Source of the DNA: Microlunatus speluncae
GTDB lineage: Bacteria; Actinomycetota; Actinomycetes; Propionibacteriales; Propionibacteriaceae
Direction: 5' to 3'
NCBI RefSeq assembly: GCF_009299835.1
Contig: NZ_VKCZ01000019.1
Location: 186,001 to 250,000, forward strand
Length of the DNA: 64,000 nucleotides
The translations under genes and the position numbers were made by a program. The notes beneath the pieces were generated by a model. That model did no database searches and was not told the DNA's origin. It was given only the letters and a program-made list of their open reading frames with translations. Below are positions 26,562 to 36,700 of the stretch, piece by piece (positions within the stretch are counted from its first letter, which is position 1; every line of letters starts with the position of its first letter).

Positions 26562-26649
26562 CGGGGAACCTCCTGCATCGGCGTTCGGCCGGCAGCCGCC
26601 GGCCCAGGCTCTAACTCTGCCTCAACCCGCCTTTAGGGGCAAGCAGTAA

Positions 26650-28020
26650 CTACGATTTGGACTCGCCGTTATCTCCATTATTGGACGACTCCAGTCGCTC
26701 GCCGAGCAGCTGATATTGCATCGGCGGCCGGCCGACCTTGCGTGATCGCGACGGCGGCATCGGCCACGCCAACCCGGCCCGGACCAGCCCCTGCAGGGTC
26801 CGGCGGGCGGTCCGGAGGGTGACCTGCAGCAACTGGGCGACCCGCTCGGCGTCGATCACCAGCGTCTCGGCCTCCTCCTCGCCGAGCTTGTCCACCAGGG
26901 TGCGCAACAGGGCCTGGTCCTTCGACTCGGCCGGGCGCGGTGGCGCGGTCTCGGCGCTGCCGTCGGGGCTGGCCGGCAGCCGGAGGGTCAACTCGTCCGG
27001 CCCGATCAGGTACGCCTGCCGGGCGCCCTCGGCCGAGGCCTTGCTGACCGCCCGGTACGCGTTGTTCTCGGCCTCGACGGTGGACCGGCCGAGCCCGATC
27101 CCGACCTCGAGATCGACGTTCAGCGACGCACTGGCCCGGGCCAGGAACGGCGCCACCGCAAGATCATCGGTGACCGGCCGGAGCATGCCCAGGGTGGTGA
27201 TCACCATGTAGCTGCGCTGATCATGAGGCAGCACGATCGCATCCATCCGGCGGGCATCGTGCAGCAGTTCGCGATGCAGCGTCAGCCGCAGATCCTGATA
27301 CCAGTACTGGGCCGGGCTGGTCCGCGGCGGCAGCGCCGAATCGGCCAGTTGCACCAGCACGATGGCGATCCGGGACTCGGAGAACTTCGCCCCGCTGGCC
27401 GTCAGCACCGCCGTGTTCAGCGCCTGCCGCAGGGTCAGCGGCGACGGCGACATCTTCAGCGCCGGTACGTTCTCGGCGGCCAACCCGGCCATCACGGTCG
27501 GGATGGTGGAGATCGCGCCGCTGGTCTTGCCGGCCCGGAACAGGTCGAGGTGGAACTTCAGATACCCCTCGGGAGTGATCGACTCGTCGTAGCGGACGTA
27601 GTGCACGCCGCTCGGATCGACCTCGATCTCGGCGTAGCTGTCCATCACGTCGCGCTCGGTCATCGAGTCGATGCTCACCCGCAGCGGATCGATCACGCCG
27701 GACCTCAGGCCGCGGACCAGGGTGCTGTGCAACGCCGGACCACCGGTCGGCACGAAGGTCGTCGGCACCGTCAGGTCACCCGCCTTCATGGCGACGTCGT
27801 ACGGCAGCGGCCCGGCGAACAGGATCGCGTCGACCCGGTCGGTGATCTTGTGCGCCGCCTCGGCCGCCTGGTCCTCGCGGCGATAGACGGCAGGCACCAG
27901 CCGGAGTCCCGGGTAGTTGCTGCCGCGGGCGAGCTCGGCGGTCTTCTGGACGAATTCGTCCGCGCCAACCAGCCCGATGGTCACTTCCTCGCGAGTCGCG
28001 TCGGAATTATGGACAGCCAT
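26650..28020 (-). CDS. Three-domain transcriptional regulator, probably controlling the heparinase locus
   Basis: A 456-residue regulator of a type I cannot name with certainty. Residues ~10-100 resemble a PrpR-like sensory fold (GLVGADEFVQKTAELARGSN, RVDAILFAGPLPYDVA). The middle contains a nucleotide-cyclase/GGDEF-like segment (VDLEVGIGLGRSTVEAENNAYRAV) without an obvious GGDEF motif. The C-terminus has a winged helix (ERVAQLLQVTLRTARRTLQGLVRAG). Divergent from the large heparinase-like gene. No ribosome-binding site precedes ATG 28020, so the message may be leaderless. Confidence 0.6.
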   Translation of the reverse strand: MAVHNSDATREEVTIGLVGADEFVQKTAELARGSNYPGLRLVPAVYRREDQAAEAAHKITDRVDAILFAGPLPYDVAMKAGDLTVPTTFVPTGGPALHSTLVRGLRSGVIDPLRVSIDSMTERDVMDSYAEIEVDPSGVHYVRYDESITPEGYLKFHLDLFRAGKTSGAISTIPTVMAGLAAENVPALKMSPSPLTLRQALNTAVLTASGAKFSESRIAIVLVQLADSALPPRTSPAQYWYQDLRLTLHRELLHDARRMDAIVLPHDQRSYMVITTLGMLRPVTDDLAVAPFLARASASLNVDLEVGIGLGRSTVEAENNAYRAVSKASAEGARQAYLIGPDELTLRLPASPDGSAETAPPRPAESKDQALLRTLVDKLGEEEAETLVIDAERVAQLLQVTLRTARRTLQGLVRAGLAWPMPPSRSRKVGRPPMQYQLLGERLESSNNGDNGESKS

Positions 28021-28046
28021 GAGCGGCACTCTATCGCCGAAATTAG

Positions 28047-28087
28047 GAAAAGTGCCGAAACTCGACCAAATCGGACGGAGAAAAGTG
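28047..28087. promoter_or_regulatory. Direct repeats in the divergent control region
   Basis: GAAAAGTG occurs at 28047-28054 and again at 28080-28087, 33 bp apart (about three helical turns). It is in an unusually AT-rich stretch between the regulator gene and the heparinase gene. Candidate sites for the divergently encoded regulator. Confidence 0.4.
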
Positions 28088-28164
28088 TGATTTGAGTCTT
28101 GTCGTTAATACAGAACTTGTGCGAAGGTCAGTGGCATAGATCGCCGCCAGACAGAGGGGTAGGC

Positions 28165-31100
28165 ATGGCTGATCGCGAATCTCACACACCTTTCGGACCG
28201 CGCGAGACCAACTCGGCCTTCGAGTTGCCGCCGCGCACCCGGCGCCAGTTCCTGCAGGCCGCGGGACTGGTCGGACTGATCGGCGTCGGCGCCGCCGCCG
28301 GTGGCACGCTCGGGGCGACCCCGGCGGCCGCGGAGCCGGTGGCGACGCTGGCCGATGCGCCGGCCAAGACCCGGGCCACCTATTACACGCCGGAGAAGAT
28401 CGCGGCCGCGCGGGCCAACATCGAGCAGTACGACTGGGCCCGGAAGCTCGCCGACAACGTCCGGCCGCTGGCCGACCGCGTGGCCGCGCTCGCCGATGAT
28501 CAGCTCTGGGGCGCGGTGTCGACCCAGGGGGTGCCGCGCAGCTATGCGGTGAACCAGGATCTCGGTTCGCCGATCACCGGTCGGGACATCTACGAGTTCG
28601 GTGCCTATCCGTGGCGGGCGGATCCGATCGCGCGGCCGTGGAAGATCGTCGATCCGTCCAGCGACTACGTGTTCCCGACCAACGACTTCGCGTCCTACTA
28701 CGCCAGCGGGCTCGATGATCATGGTGATTTCCATCGGGAGGACGCGGATCCGCAGTTCCTGGTGAACGAGTTGTATCCGGAACGCGGCCCGGACTGGGGC
28801 GTCGACGACGGCTTCGGCTGGATCGACGACAACGGGGACAAGTGGACCCTGATCGCCTACTACAACCACTGGTTCTGCTGGTACGGCGCGCAGGTCGACT
28901 ACTCGATCCTGTACCAGGGTCTGAATGCGCTCCGCGACAGCTACCTCTACACCGGCGAGGCCAAGTACGCGCACGCCGGGCTGATCTTGCTCGACCGGAT
29001 CGCCGACGCCTATCCGGCGATGGACACCGCGCCGTACAAACGGGCCGACGGCTACTTCCACTCCGACGGGCTACGTGGCACCGGCAAGGTGATCGGCGGC
29101 ATCTGGGAAACCGGGCTGGCCCGCGGCCTGGTGCAGGCCTATGACGCGTTCTACCCGGCGATCGCCGACGAGGATCAGGCCGGGGTGATCGACTTCTTGA
29201 AGGCGAAGTCGGCCCAGTACGGGCTGAACCCGAAGGCGACCACGGCCGACATCCGGCTGAACATCGAGAACGGCGTGCTGCGACAGATCTACCCGGCGGT
29301 CAAGACGACCAAGATCTTCGGCAACTTCGGCATGCACCAGAGCACCCTGTCGATGGCCGCCGTGGTGTTGGACGAGCCGGCCGCGGCCAAGGAATGGCTC
29401 GACTTCGTCTTCGCCGCCGGTGGCATCCTGAGCAACCCGTATCGCTGCACCGGCGGCAACGTCGGCCCGCAGTTGATCAACGTGTTGGACCGGGACGGTT
29501 GGCTGAACGAGGGGGCGATCGGCTACAACCGGCTCGGCATCGCTCACATCAAGACCATCGCCGACATCCTCGACGGCTACGACACCTACCCGGCGGCCGA
29601 CATCTACGCCAACCCGAAGTACGAAGCGATGGTCACCACCCGCGGCACGATGACCATGATCAACGCCTACACGCCCTGTTACGGCGACAGCGGGACCACC
29701 GGTCAGCCGGGCCTGATCGGCTCGGCCGCCGAATACACCGCGGCCTTCGCCAAGTACGGCCGGACGGTCGATGCCCAGCTGGCGTACCGGCAGAACGGGG
29801 GCTCGGCCGACAACCTCTACACCGACATCTTCGGCACCGACCTCGAGGGCCTGCAGGAGTCGATCCGGGCGGCCGTCGCCGAGCACGGCGAGCTGAACCT
29901 GCCGAGTGATCATCAGACCGGCCACGGCTTCGCCGCCCTGCGCACCGGCACCGGTGATCAGCAGCGGGGCGCCTGGCTGTATCACGGCATCTCCTACGGC
30001 CACGGGCACCCCAACACGCTGGCCATCGACCTGTACGCGTTCGGGCTGGATCTCGCCTCGCCGCTGGGCTACCCGTCCTATGCCGACGGCAAGGCGCTGC
30101 GCCGGGAGTGGGAGTCGACGACCGTCGCCGAGAACACGGTGCTGGTCGACGCGGCGCCGCAGAAGACGCACCTGGTCGGCCGGCCGCTGGACTTCGGTGA
30201 CGAGGGCGGCGTCCGCCATGTCGACGTGGAGGCGCCGAAGCCGTATCCGCAGACCTCGCGCTACCGGCGCAGCGTGATCATGGTCGACCTCGACGACGAC
30301 GACTCCTATCTGGTCGACGTGTTCCGGATCCGCGGCGGCTCCGATCACCTGTTCTCCTTCCACGCCGTGGCCCCGGCGGTGACCACGACCGGGCTTGAGC
30401 TGGTGGCCCAGGGACGCGGCAACTATGCCGGCCCGGACGTGCCGGCGCCGGATCCGCTGGGCAACCCGCGGCCGGGCGCGAACGGTTTCGACTATCTGGT
30501 CAACGTCGAACGCGACGCCCAGGTGGCCGGGCCGTTCACGGTGGACTGGGCGGTGCCGGACACCTGGAACGTGCATGATCAGGATCCGGACAGCCACCTG
30601 CGGCTGACCATGCTGACCAAGGTCGACGAGGTCGCGTTCGCCGACGGCATCCCGCCGCAGAACAAGCCGGGCAACCCCGAATCGCTGCGTTACCTGCTGG
30701 CCCGGCGGCGCTCCAGCAAGGCCCTGAACACCCAGTTCGTCTCGGTGATCGAGCCCTATGTCGGGCAGAGCAAGATCACCAAGTCGGAGGCGGTCCGGGT
30801 CACCGGACTCGCCGCCGGGTTGGCCGAGGACGACGTCGCCGCGGTCAAACTCACGCTGGGCGGCGGTCGGGTCGACTACGTGGTGCACAACGCGAAGCCG
30901 GAGATCCCGGTGCTGGTCGACGGCCGGATCGAGGTCAGCGGCCGGCTGGCCGTGATCAGGTTCGCCGGCGATCGGGTGATCAGCGCGGTCGGCTCCGACC
31001 TGACCAAGCTGGCGACCCGTGGCCGCGGCGCCACCACCATCGAGGTCGACAGCGTGCCGATCATCGGCACCATCGCCGACTTCACCCGGGAGCTGGTCAA

Positions 31101-31383
31101 CGAGAACGTGCTGACGATCACGCTGGACCGGCCGTGGGCCGAGGTCGACACCGATCCGGCGGATCTGGTCGGGCGTTACGTCTACGCGGCCGACGACGGC
31201 GAACGGAACGCGGCCTACGCGATCACCGCCGCCGAGGCATCGGGCAGCACGCTCAAGATCACCACCGACACCACGTTCGTCCGGGGCTACGTCACCGACA
31301 CCGACCCGGATGCCGGATTCCGCTACGACGTGGCGGCCGGCCGAGCCGTCCGGATCCCGCAACTGCGGACCTGGCGGGCCTAG
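28165..31383 (+). CDS. Secreted heparinase II/III-like polysaccharide lyase
   Basis: A 1072-residue exported protein. A Tat signal (PRTRRQFLQAAGLVGLIGVG...AAAEP) precedes an alpha/alpha toroid domain (YNHWFCWYGAQVDYSILYQGLNALRDSYLYTGEAKY; FGNFGMHQSTLSMAAVVLDE). A heparinase II/III beta-sandwich follows (GISYGHGHPNTLAIDLYAFGLDLASPLGYP; TTVAENTVLVDA; FSFHAVAP). The C-terminal ~250 residues are additional beta-rich modules. GAGGGG precedes ATG 28165, and the in-frame start at 28099 would spoil the signal peptide. Extracellular cleavage of an acidic polysaccharide is the likely role. Confidence 0.85.
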   Translation: MADRESHTPFGPRETNSAFELPPRTRRQFLQAAGLVGLIGVGAAAGGTLGATPAAAEPVATLADAPAKTRATYYTPEKIAAARANIEQYDWARKLADNVRPLADRVAALADDQLWGAVSTQGVPRSYAVNQDLGSPITGRDIYEFGAYPWRADPIARPWKIVDPSSDYVFPTNDFASYYASGLDDHGDFHREDADPQFLVNELYPERGPDWGVDDGFGWIDDNGDKWTLIAYYNHWFCWYGAQVDYSILYQGLNALRDSYLYTGEAKYAHAGLILLDRIADAYPAMDTAPYKRADGYFHSDGLRGTGKVIGGIWETGLARGLVQAYDAFYPAIADEDQAGVIDFLKAKSAQYGLNPKATTADIRLNIENGVLRQIYPAVKTTKIFGNFGMHQSTLSMAAVVLDEPAAAKEWLDFVFAAGGILSNPYRCTGGNVGPQLINVLDRDGWLNEGAIGYNRLGIAHIKTIADILDGYDTYPAADIYANPKYEAMVTTRGTMTMINAYTPCYGDSGTTGQPGLIGSAAEYTAAFAKYGRTVDAQLAYRQNGGSADNLYTDIFGTDLEGLQESIRAAVAEHGELNLPSDHQTGHGFAALRTGTGDQQRGAWLYHGISYGHGHPNTLAIDLYAFGLDLASPLGYPSYADGKALRREWESTTVAENTVLVDAAPQKTHLVGRPLDFGDEGGVRHVDVEAPKPYPQTSRYRRSVIMVDLDDDDSYLVDVFRIRGGSDHLFSFHAVAPAVTTTGLELVAQGRGNYAGPDVPAPDPLGNPRPGANGFDYLVNVERDAQVAGPFTVDWAVPDTWNVHDQDPDSHLRLTMLTKVDEVAFADGIPPQNKPGNPESLRYLLARRRSSKALNTQFVSVIEPYVGQSKITKSEAVRVTGLAAGLAEDDVAAVKLTLGGGRVDYVVHNAKPEIPVLVDGRIEVSGRLAVIRFAGDRVISAVGSDLTKLATRGRGATTIEVDSVPIIGTIADFTRELVNENVLTITLDRPWAEVDTDPADLVGRYVYAADDGERNAAYAITAAEASGSTLKITTDTTFVRGYVTDTDPDAGFRYDVAAGRAVRIPQLRTWRA

Positions 31384-31435
31384 GTCCAGGGAACGATACC
31401 CCCAGCTGGTCCGCCTGAATCAAGGAGCTCAGTCG

Positions 31436-33739
31436 ATGAAGACCCGCCCCCTCCTGGCCGTCCTGTTCGCGCTGATCATGGTCGCCTTCGGCGGCACGGC
31501 TCCGGCGGCCGCGGCGCCGGCCGAGGGCACGTTCACCGATCTCGGCCCGGCCGTCACGTCGCTGACGGTGATGGAGGGAACCTACGGCCGGTGCCCCGGC
31601 GGCTCGGACTGCGTCTACGCCGTCGTCGCCGGGGACAACACCTTGCTCAACATCATCGAGGTCCGGACCCGCGAGTTGATCAAGACCGTGGCGCTGCCTG
31701 GAGCGTCCGGCGGCTGGGGCGCCACCACGGCCAGCGACGGCAGCATCTACATCGGCAGCTACAACAACGGTCGGCTGTACCGCTACGAACCGCAGGCGGA
31801 CCGGATGACCGACCTGGGCCAGCCGATCCCGGGTGAAGGGCTGCTCTATCACCTGGTGCCCGGCCCGGACGGCGTGATCTACGGTGGCACGTACCCGAAC
31901 GCCCATCTGTTCTCGTACTCGCCGACGGCCGGGGTGGTCGACTTCGGCCGGATGGACCCGGAGCAGAACTATGTCAGGTCGGTCGCCTACGACCATGATC
32001 ACGGCTACCTGTTCGCCGGGATCGGCGCGAAGGCCGCCCTGGTCCGGGTCGACCTGGCCACCGGCGAGCGGAAGAACGTCCTGCCCGAGAGCCTGAGCGG
32101 CTACGCCTTCGTCTATGACCTGGATTATGTCGGCGGCCGGCTGCTGGTCAAGGTGCACAACGGCCCGGACATCAAGCTCGCCGTGCTGGACCCGGTCTCC
32201 GGCGAGCAGCTTCCGATCATCGACGAGTCGACCGGGCAGACGGTCGACCGGGTGCCGATCGTGTCCCGTGGCACGGCCCCGCTGGCGCCCGACGGGCGGT
32301 CCGTCTACTACACCGCCGCGTCCGGCGGACTCTGGGTCTACGACGTCGAGACCAGCCACACCCGGCCGATCATGATCGGCGGCGCCCCGGCGGTGGTCGA
32401 CGGCGCCGGCATCGGGTTCGGATGGCTGCCGGCGGCCGATGACCCGTCCCGCCAGGTGCTGTACGGCCTGGCCGGAAACTACGGCGGCCGCGCGTTCACC
32501 TTCGATCCGCAGGGCCCGGCGCTGGAGAAGTACGCGCTGCCGTTCGAGCCCGTCCCGGTCGACCTGTCCCAGGTGTATGCCGGGGCCGACGGCGACGGCA
32601 AGGTGTACGCCAGCGCGTACATCAACGGTGATCTTGGTGTCTACGATCCCGGCACCGAGTCGCTGACCCAGTTCCCGCGGCTGGGTCAGGTCGAGGGCTG
32701 GGCGTGGCACGAGGGCAAGCTCTACATCGGCACCTACCCGAACGGGAATCTGCTCGAATACGACCCGAAATCGCCGTGGGGCAACGGAAATCCGCGGCAA
32801 CTGGCGAGCCTGGCCGCGGAGCACGAGCAGAACCGGCCGACCGCGATGGCGGCCGCCGCCGGCAAGCTCTACGCCGGTACGACGCCGGACTACGGCGAGC
32901 ACGGCGGGGCCTTGACCGTAGTCGATCTGGCCAGCGGCGACTACGTTGTGCACCGGCACATCGTGCAGGACCAGACCGTGTCCTCGATCGCCCTGCTGGG
33001 CGGGGTGCTGTTCGGTGGCACCAGCATCGCCGGCGGTGGCGGGACGGACCCGATCGCGACCGAGGCCAAGATCTTCACCGCCGACCCGGCGACGGGCGAG
33101 AAGACGGGGGAGTTCGCCCCGGTGCCCGGCGCGTACAGCATCAATTCCTTGATCATCGGGCCCGACGGCAACCTGTGGGGTCTGGCCGACGGGACCCTGT
33201 TCGTGCTGGATCCCGAGTCGCACGAGGTGTTGTCGACGACCAAGATCTTCGACGGCAACGCCGGCGAGACCGACGGCGACCTGGTGATCGTCGGCGGCGA
33301 ATACGTCTACGGACATTCGGCGTCCCGGCTGTTCCGGATCGACCCGATCTCCAAGCAGGCGACGATCATCCACCAGGGCGGCACCCGCCGGCTCACCGTC
33401 GACCCGCGCGGCGAGCTCTACCTGCTGCACGACGGCGACGGCACCAACATCAACCGGCTGCTGCGCTACCGGCCCGCCCCGGATTCCTGCCCCGGTTCGG
33501 ATCTGCGGGCCTCGGTGTTCGCCGGCGCGGTCGACAGCCAGGTCGCGAACCGCTACACCGACGACGGCTGCACGCTCAACGATCTGATCAAGGACGACCA
33601 GGACTGGACCTCGCACGGCCGGTTCGTCGCTCACGTGACCAGCGTGACCCGGCGACTGGACCGGGCCGGCGTGATCACCTCGGCCGAAGCCGAGGCGCTG
33701 GTAGCGGCAGCCGGACGCTCGGAGATCGGTCGTTCCTGA
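31436..33739 (+). CDS. Secreted beta-propeller protein with C-terminal FIMAH-like domain
   Basis: A 767-residue exported protein with a Sec signal MKTRPLLAVLFALIMVAFGG...AAAAPA. Many repeated blades have motifs such as GSIYIGSYNNGRLYRYEP, VIYGGTYPNAHLFSYSP and KLYIGTYPNGNLLEYDP, typical of NHL/SMP30-like propellers. The last ~75 residues (DLRASVFAGAVDSQVANRY...SLTRRLDRAGVITS-like) resemble the FIMAH domain found at the ends of secreted carbohydrate enzymes. AAGGAG precedes ATG 31436. It lies between two heparinase genes and could bind or hydrolyse the same glycan. Confidence 0.75.
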   Translation: MKTRPLLAVLFALIMVAFGGTAPAAAAPAEGTFTDLGPAVTSLTVMEGTYGRCPGGSDCVYAVVAGDNTLLNIIEVRTRELIKTVALPGASGGWGATTASDGSIYIGSYNNGRLYRYEPQADRMTDLGQPIPGEGLLYHLVPGPDGVIYGGTYPNAHLFSYSPTAGVVDFGRMDPEQNYVRSVAYDHDHGYLFAGIGAKAALVRVDLATGERKNVLPESLSGYAFVYDLDYVGGRLLVKVHNGPDIKLAVLDPVSGEQLPIIDESTGQTVDRVPIVSRGTAPLAPDGRSVYYTAASGGLWVYDVETSHTRPIMIGGAPAVVDGAGIGFGWLPAADDPSRQVLYGLAGNYGGRAFTFDPQGPALEKYALPFEPVPVDLSQVYAGADGDGKVYASAYINGDLGVYDPGTESLTQFPRLGQVEGWAWHEGKLYIGTYPNGNLLEYDPKSPWGNGNPRQLASLAAEHEQNRPTAMAAAAGKLYAGTTPDYGEHGGALTVVDLASGDYVVHRHIVQDQTVSSIALLGGVLFGGTSIAGGGGTDPIATEAKIFTADPATGEKTGEFAPVPGAYSINSLIIGPDGNLWGLADGTLFVLDPESHEVLSTTKIFDGNAGETDGDLVIVGGEYVYGHSASRLFRIDPISKQATIIHQGGTRRLTVDPRGELYLLHDGDGTNINRLLRYRPAPDSCPGSDLRASVFAGAVDSQVANRYTDDGCTLNDLIKDDQDWTSHGRFVAHVTSVTRRLDRAGVITSAEAEALVAAAGRSEIGRS

Positions 33740-33794
33740 CCAGGTAGTTCGAGCAGCTGACATCAGAATTGCATGGTCCAGATAGGGAGTGGAT

Positions 33795-36700
33795 ATGGAA
33801 CGACGACGCTTTCTCCTCTCCGCCCTGGCGGTGCCCCTAGTAGCCGGACTGGCCGGCGGGACCCGGCCGGCCTGGGCCGATGAACCCGGCACGCCAGGGG
33901 CGGCAGACCTGCCGGCGGGCGGGGTGGCGATCGCCACCGATCAGTGGACGATCGCCACTCGGGCCAAGTCCGCCCCGCAGATCGACGGCCGGCTGGACGA
34001 TGCGGCCTGGGCCGACGCCGCCATGATCGGCGGCTTCGTCACGCCCTACTACGGCGACCCGATCGACGGCGTGGCCGAGGTCCGGATCTGCTTCGACAAC
34101 GCCGCGCTGTTCCTCGCGGTGCGCTACACGGATCCGGACCGGGCCGCGTCGCTGACCGGGATCGAGGTCTTGATCAACAACGGCACGGACGACTTCCGGG
34201 TCCCGGTGCAGGTCCGCAAGCCCGCCGTGGCCTACCGCAACACCTGGGGACCCGGGCTGACCCTGGTCGAGGACGCGGAGATCGCCACCGGGACCGTCGA
34301 CGGCGGGATCACCGCCGAGCTCGCCGTCCCGTTCGCCGATCTTGGCGGCGCCGGGGCGGACGGAGCGGAGTGGCGGATCAACGTCATCCTGCAGCACGAG
34401 ATGATGACCCGTCCGCTGAGCTCCTGGACCCCGATCCGGACGTCGACCAACTCCTACAACGGTTCCGGCTCGGCCGCCGTGCAGGCCGAGGTGACCGGGC
34501 ACGACCGACTGGGCGGTATGTATCTCGGCGCGCTGCCCGCGGCCGGCCGGCCTGCGGCCCCGGAGCCGTACCCGATCAAGAACGTTGCGCTCACGTACAC
34601 GAGCTTCACCGAGAAGGTGATCACCTTCGGCCGGGACGGGATCGGCCCGGAGGACGTGATCACCCTGGCCTGGCAGGCGCCGGAGGGCGACTGGACCCCG
34701 GTCTCCGATCCGCGGCCGGAGCGCGGCTCCCGGCAGGTCCGGATCCGGTTCGGCCATCCCGGCCCGCTGCGCAAGGGTCTGTACCGGCTCAAGATCATCA
34801 TCGAGCGGGCGAACCGGCGCGAGCCGGACGGCCTGGCCGTGATCACGTTCGACCGGGTCGACCTGATCCGCGCCGGCGACTCCTCGATCGAGCTGCCCGG
34901 CCCCGAGCCGTCGAAGTCGATCAAGGCCGCGCCGCCGTCGGCCGAGGTGCAGCGCCTGATCAGCTGGATCTCCGACCGCAACGGCTTCATCTTCACCGGC
35001 ATCCCCGATCAACCGCAGCTGCACCCGAACAACCTGTACACCTTCGATCCGGATGATCCGGACGTGCTGCAGTCGGCCTACACCGACGAGCGCTATCCGA
35101 ACCACCCGGACTATCCCGAGGACAAGCTGCTCACCGTCACCAACCGGCTGGGGCAGCGCCAGGAGTATCCGTACTACGAGGATCCCGGCACCGGCCGGCG
35201 CTTCTTCCTCACCGCCCAGCTGTGGTTCCGCCGCCGCGAGTACGTGCTCGGCCGGCTGCAGGAGCTGGCCGCCGCCGACCCGCTCGGCGCCGCCCGGGTG
35301 CTGTACAAGTTCGCCCAGGTCTATCCCGGCTGGGTGCCGACCAACGAATACCCGTGGTTCAACCGGCCGACGGATCCGGCCTCGACGCCGGTCAACTACT
35401 ACTGGGGCGGCACCTGGAGTCGTTGGTCGGCCAGCGAACTGAGCGCGTTCCGCAACCTGCCCTACGCCTACGCGATCGTCGCCCGGAGCAACGCCTTCGA
35501 CCTGCTCAGCGACGAGGTCGGCGAGGATGTCGCGGCCAAGATCAGCAACGAGATGCTGCTGCCGTCGATCGACTTCTACCGCAGCTACGTGATCTTGTAC
35601 CACAACATGGACTACCACAACGCCATGGGCCTGATCGCCATGGGCAAGGCGTTCGGGGATCCGAGCTACATCCACGAAACCGTCGAGTGGGCCCGGGAGT
35701 ACGGCCGGATCACGTACCTGTTCGACGGCTACTACAAGGAGAACACGCTCTCCTACCATGATCAGGCGACCGGTGGTCTGGTCCAAGTGATCGACCAGTT
35801 GGCCGGCTGGACCGATCCCGAGGGCTACGCCTCGCCGCGCTCCGGGGAGCGGTTCGCCGAGCTTGATCTCGGGGCCCAGGTGCCGGTGCTGGCCAACGCG
35901 ATCGAGGTCTCGCAGCGCCTCGTCTATCCGGACGGCAAGCTGTTCCCGATGGAGGACACCTGGGCCTACTCGGTGTCCGGCAAGCCGCAGCACGACGCCG
36001 GGTCGTTCCTGATGCCGGCCGGCGGGGTGGCCCGGCTGGCCCGGGGTCGCACGGTCGATCCCGCGGCCTATTTCGGCATCGTCTTCGCCTTCCCCGAGCT
36101 GGAGATCACCGCCGAATCCGTACCGCACACGAATTTCCCGGCCAGCGGCACGGTGCAGCTGGAGGCGACCAGCGCCGGCCAGTCGATCACCTTCGCGTTC
36201 GAGCTGGACCGGGCCGAGGAGTTCGAGGTCGACCTGCGACCGTTCCGGGCCGGCAGCTACGGCCGCTACCGGGTCACGATCGACGACACCGCGCTGGGGG
36301 AGGTCGAGTTCTACGGAACGGGCGGGGTGAACCCGTTCGAGACGATCGGCACCCTGGCGCTGACCGCCGGACCGCACAAGATCACCTTCCTCGGCGTCGG
36401 GAAGCACGACGCGTCGTCCAACTTCAAGCTCGGCGTGGTCCAGTTCGCGTTGCTGGACGAGGCCGCGCAGGCCGACCGGGACAATGCCGGCGAGCCGACC
36501 GGCAACCCGGCGCAGGCCTACCTGGTGTATCCGCCGAAGTACGGCCACCACCACTACGACCCGCTCAGCCTCGCCGTCTACGCCGAGGGTCAGGAACTGC
36601 TGCCCGACATCGGCTACACCCACACCTTCTACCGGCAGTGGACCCTGTCCACGCTGGCCCACAACACCGTCGTCGTCGACAGCAGCAACATGGCGGCGAC

